DNA from: Anaerolineae bacterium
GTDB lineage: Bacteria; Chloroflexota; Anaerolineae; 4572-78; J111
Assembly (NCBI GenBank): GCA_016931895.1
Contig: JAFGDY010000315.1
Location: 57,066-121,065 of the forward strand
Direction: 5' to 3'
DNA length: 64,000 nucleotides
The notes beneath the pieces were generated by a model that saw only the letters and a program-made list of their open reading frames with translations, ran no database searches and was not told the origin of the DNA. The translations under genes were made by a program, and so were the position numbers. Below are positions 61,544 through 64,000 of this stretch, in pieces; the stretch's first letter is position 1, and every line of letters starts with the position of its first letter.

Positions 61544-61646
61544 AGCTGCTGGAAAAGTAGGAAAGAATACAAGATATGGTTTTTGGCACCTTCCCTAAAA
61601 CTGTCCCGTTTTTTTATCATAAGTGGGGAGAAAATTTTTCTCTTGA

Positions 61647-63059
61647 ATGTTTGAATCGAGTCAAAAGGTTTTCATTCTTCTCATCAGTCTGGTCATTATC
61701 AGGGGATTGCTTTACCTCTCAATTGTTCCCCCGTGGTTGGCGCCTGATGAACCGGCCCACTTTGAGGCCATCAGGTTAATTGCGCAGCAAGGGCTGTGGC
61801 CTACGGAAAAAGTGTACCGGGAAACCCCCATGCATCCCCAGATGCGCCGCAGTTTTGAAAATTTCCGCATTTGGCAAATATCCCGTCTTTTTTCTCCATC
61901 AGCCCCGCCTGGCCCTAATGCCGCTGAAAGCCCTTTTATGTATTATTATGCCATCAGTACCGGGGGACTTATTGCGGCGGATGGATACCCGCTCACCTAT
62001 CATGTTTTGCTCTCCCCCATCTCTTTTCTGAGCCAATCTTTGGATATTGTGCAACAACTTTATCTTTTGCGTTTCGTTTCTCTATTTTTTACCACCCTTA
62101 CGTTCGTGATCGGATGGTTTTTTGTTCGTACCATTTTCCCCGGCTCATTAATGTATGCTGTGGCGATTTTTTGTTTTCCGCTGTTTTTACCAATGTATCT
62201 CCACGTTAATACTTCAGTCAACACCGACGTTTTGACCACTTTGTTGAGCGCAGCCTTCTTTTTATTCTTGGCCAAAATTCTAATAGAGGGATGTACGCTG
62301 CCAAGGATAATTGGGGTAGGGGCCGTGCTAATAACGGCAATTTTGGTTAAACCTACGGCTCTCTTTTTGGCCCCCACTTCTGTGGCGGCCGGCCTTGTTT
62401 ATCTGGCCCGTAAATTTAGATGGAAGTTCAAGGTGTTACTCATCTTATTAGTAGTCCTGGTTGGGTTCACTTTTTTGATGGCGATTATTTTTTTCCAAGT
62501 CTCCGGCGGCGGCAGGACAGTAACCTTGTCTCTTTCGTTTGATTTGCTGCGTGATATTTTGGCCAAAGATTATTTTGGTCAAAAAGCGTTGGCCACTTAT
62601 CTCTATACCGTGCAGTGGGCTTTTGTGTCGTTTTGGGGTATGTTTGCTTGGAATAACATTCCCATCCCCGGTTGGTGGGCCTGGCTTTTGTGGAGAATCT
62701 GTGGGCTAATTGGGCTTGGCCTGATCATTTTTGTGGCCCGGCAGGTTTTGGGGTTGGGCCGGGGAGAGAGGCTAAATCCTGATCAAAGGGATTTTCTGCT
62801 GGTACTGCTCTTGAGTTTGATTTTTTCCTTAATCGCGGTTTTCACGCCCATTATCGCTACCCAATCCGCCATGTGGGGCCCGCCTTCCCGATATTTTTTC
62901 CCGGCGATTTTGCCGCTGGCTCTGTACTTTTTTTTGGGGTTTCAGCAACTCATTCCGGCCCGGCTCTATAAACTCACGCTGCCGCTTTGGCTGGCAGGCC
63001 TGATCTTGTTCGACAGCCTGACCGTGACCCTTGTTTTAATTCCCTCTATCTATGGCTAA
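61647..63059 (+). CDS. Membrane glycosyltransferase-like protein (DUF2142-like)
   Basis: A 470-residue protein with about ten or more membrane segments. It holds WLAPDEPAHFEAIRLIAQQG after the first membrane helix, the signature of DUF2142/GT-C-like transferases; Asp and Glu of this stretch are the likely catalytic acids. It resembles the gene at 924 but lacks that gene's tail domains. It would transfer a sugar from a lipid carrier to an envelope acceptor. Its last 8 bases overlap the next gene. Confidence 0.6.
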   Translation: MFESSQKVFILLISLVIIRGLLYLSIVPPWLAPDEPAHFEAIRLIAQQGLWPTEKVYRETPMHPQMRRSFENFRIWQISRLFSPSAPPGPNAAESPFMYYYAISTGGLIAADGYPLTYHVLLSPISFLSQSLDIVQQLYLLRFVSLFFTTLTFVIGWFFVRTIFPGSLMYAVAIFCFPLFLPMYLHVNTSVNTDVLTTLLSAAFFLFLAKILIEGCTLPRIIGVGAVLITAILVKPTALFLAPTSVAAGLVYLARKFRWKFKVLLILLVVLVGFTFLMAIIFFQVSGGGRTVTLSLSFDLLRDILAKDYFGQKALATYLYTVQWAFVSFWGMFAWNNIPIPGWWAWLLWRICGLIGLGLIIFVARQVLGLGRGERLNPDQRDFLLVLLLSLIFSLIAVFTPIIATQSAMWGPPSRYFFPAILPLALYFFLGFQQLIPARLYKLTLPLWLAGLILFDSLTVTLVLIPSIYG

Positions 63060-63909
63060 ATTACGTGGGCTAATAACTGCTGCCTGGGGTTCATTCAGGC
63101 AAACAATGAACCGGCGGTTCTTCTTCCGGCCTCATAGGAGTTTGTGGGCAGGTTTTTGGGGAATTGTAGTGGGGGTGACTACGATTTTGGGGCTTGTTTG
63201 GTATTTGGAGAAGGAACGTATCCCGGTCGGCGCTTCAAATTATTCGCCTTTATATTCAACCCAGGTCTACTATCTTTTTGGCCAGGCCAGGCTCACCCAG
63301 GAATTTAAAGCCAGATACCCGGGACTTGATCGGGTTGAGTTGTATTTGACGGCGGATGGCCCGGTTGAAGGGGAAGGGCAGGTTGTCTTTCGGCTAAAAG
63401 ATTCTTGCACTGCGGGGGAAGACTTAGAAACAATAACCGTGCCCTACGCCAGCATTGTCAATGGCCGGCGGCCCTACCCCTTTACTTTTTTGCCAATTGA
63501 TGACTCGGCGGGCCGTAGCTATTGTCTGATCCTGGAAACACTGTCCCTGGATTATCCAACCAGGTTGGGGGTTTATGCCAGCGGCGTTAACGTCTACCCC
63601 CCCGGAAAAGCTCGCTATGAGCCTGACCCGTTAAAAAGGGCAACTAGCTTTAAAGCGAATTATTTCATCTGGCTGCCCCTCATCCAGAAAAATGGGTCGC
63701 TGGCGCAGGCCGACTTTGACATTGGTTTCAGGCTACACTATAATGGCCTGGCTCTGGACACTTTGCAAGCGTTATTGGCGCACCTTTCTGCCCATAAGCC
63801 TTGTCTCTTTGGGTTGCCCTGCTTTTATATCCTCCTCCTGGTTATCTATTTGATAGCTTTGGCCGTTTTCTGGACGCTGGTTTTTAAGATCACCGGACCA
63901 AAATTGTAA
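63052..63909 (+). CDS. Membrane protein with extracytoplasmic domain
   Basis: A 285-residue protein with two membrane segments (about 32-50 and 254-278) flanking an extracytoplasmic beta-rich domain of about 200 residues. It overlaps the membrane glycosyltransferase gene by 8 bases, so they are translated together; it may be an accessory or acceptor-presenting partner. I recognise no family. The overall layout (anchor, sensor-like domain, anchor) recalls a regulator, but no cytoplasmic domain is present. Confidence 0.5.
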   Translation: MAKLRGLITAAWGSFRQTMNRRFFFRPHRSLWAGFWGIVVGVTTILGLVWYLEKERIPVGASNYSPLYSTQVYYLFGQARLTQEFKARYPGLDRVELYLTADGPVEGEGQVVFRLKDSCTAGEDLETITVPYASIVNGRRPYPFTFLPIDDSAGRSYCLILETLSLDYPTRLGVYASGVNVYPPGKARYEPDPLKRATSFKANYFIWLPLIQKNGSLAQADFDIGFRLHYNGLALDTLQALLAHLSAHKPCLFGLPCFYILLLVIYLIALAVFWTLVFKITGPKL

Positions 63910-63949
63910 CTTTTGGCTCTTTGGGATTTTCCGTGGCATACCCCAATAT

Positions 63950-64000
63950 GTAGGGGCGAATCCTTGTGGTCGCCCTGGGCAGGCACAAGACCTGCCCCTA
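63950..64000. repeat. Palindromic intergenic repeat, cut by the window edge
   Basis: GTAGGGGCGAATCCTTGTGG is followed by its near-complement with GGGCAGGCACAAGACCTGCCCCTA. The two arms share GTAGGGGC and CTTGTG in reversed orientation. It looks like the widespread palindromic intergenic repeat of Chloroflexota and other environmental bacteria. It ends at the window edge, so its right end is not visible. Confidence 0.6.

Overview
The window looks like chromosome or large-replicon DNA from a Chloroflexota-type bacterium (Anaerolineae-like). This rests on Thr/Pro-rich lipoprotein linkers, SH3-type lipoproteins, DUF2142-like membrane glycosyltransferases, very large multi-membrane proteins with a zinc ribbon, and consensus sigma-70 promoters. 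It is an inference from protein style, not from a marker gene. There is no rRNA, no tRNA that I can see, no CRISPR array and no recognisable transposase.

Layout. 1-14.6 kb: a lytic transglycosylase, a large membrane glycosyltransferase, an SH3 lipoprotein, an AbiE-type toxin-antitoxin pair, a MITE-like inverted repeat, a glycoside-hydrolase-like protein with two discoidin domains, a BatD-like protein and four glycosyltransferases. 14.6-22.6 kb: a three-gene envelope operon (1952-residue zinc-ribbon membrane protein, PrsW-like intramembrane protease, LmeA-like secreted protein) behind a long, structured 5' leader. 22.7-28.6 kb: a compact replicon backbone. A minus-strand operon carries an initiator-like protein, parA and parB. 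A divergent AAA+ ATPase/small DNA-binding protein pair lies opposite. The control region between them holds a perfect-consensus promoter for the initiator and a predicted approximately 93-nt antisense RNA inside its leader. Perfect palindromes that look like parS lie inside parB and just after it, and iteron-like repeats lie inside the initiator gene.

29-64 kb: a large surface-polysaccharide locus. It has an ABC exporter (Wzm/Wzt-like), an O-antigen-type flippase, a polyprenyl-phosphate sugar transferase, eight glycosyltransferases of GT2/GT4 type, three SDR sugar-modifying enzymes, a sugar nucleotidyltransferase, four methyltransferases, an acyltransferase next to an SGNH hydrolase, a radical SAM/SPASM enzyme, two asparagine-synthase-like amidotransferases, and membrane proteins that may add or polymerise sugars. 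A secreted repeat protein with a Val-Glu-Pro-Thr tail and a TPR protein sit in the middle.

The polysaccharide genes would build, decorate (amidate, methylate, acylate) and export a complex cell-surface glycan. The replicon backbone in the midst of envelope genes suggests either that the whole window belongs to a megaplasmid or chromid, or that a plasmid backbone has been integrated. The most unusual item is this backbone: initiator, partition genes, candidate centromeres, in-gene iterons and antisense RNA all within about 5 kb.
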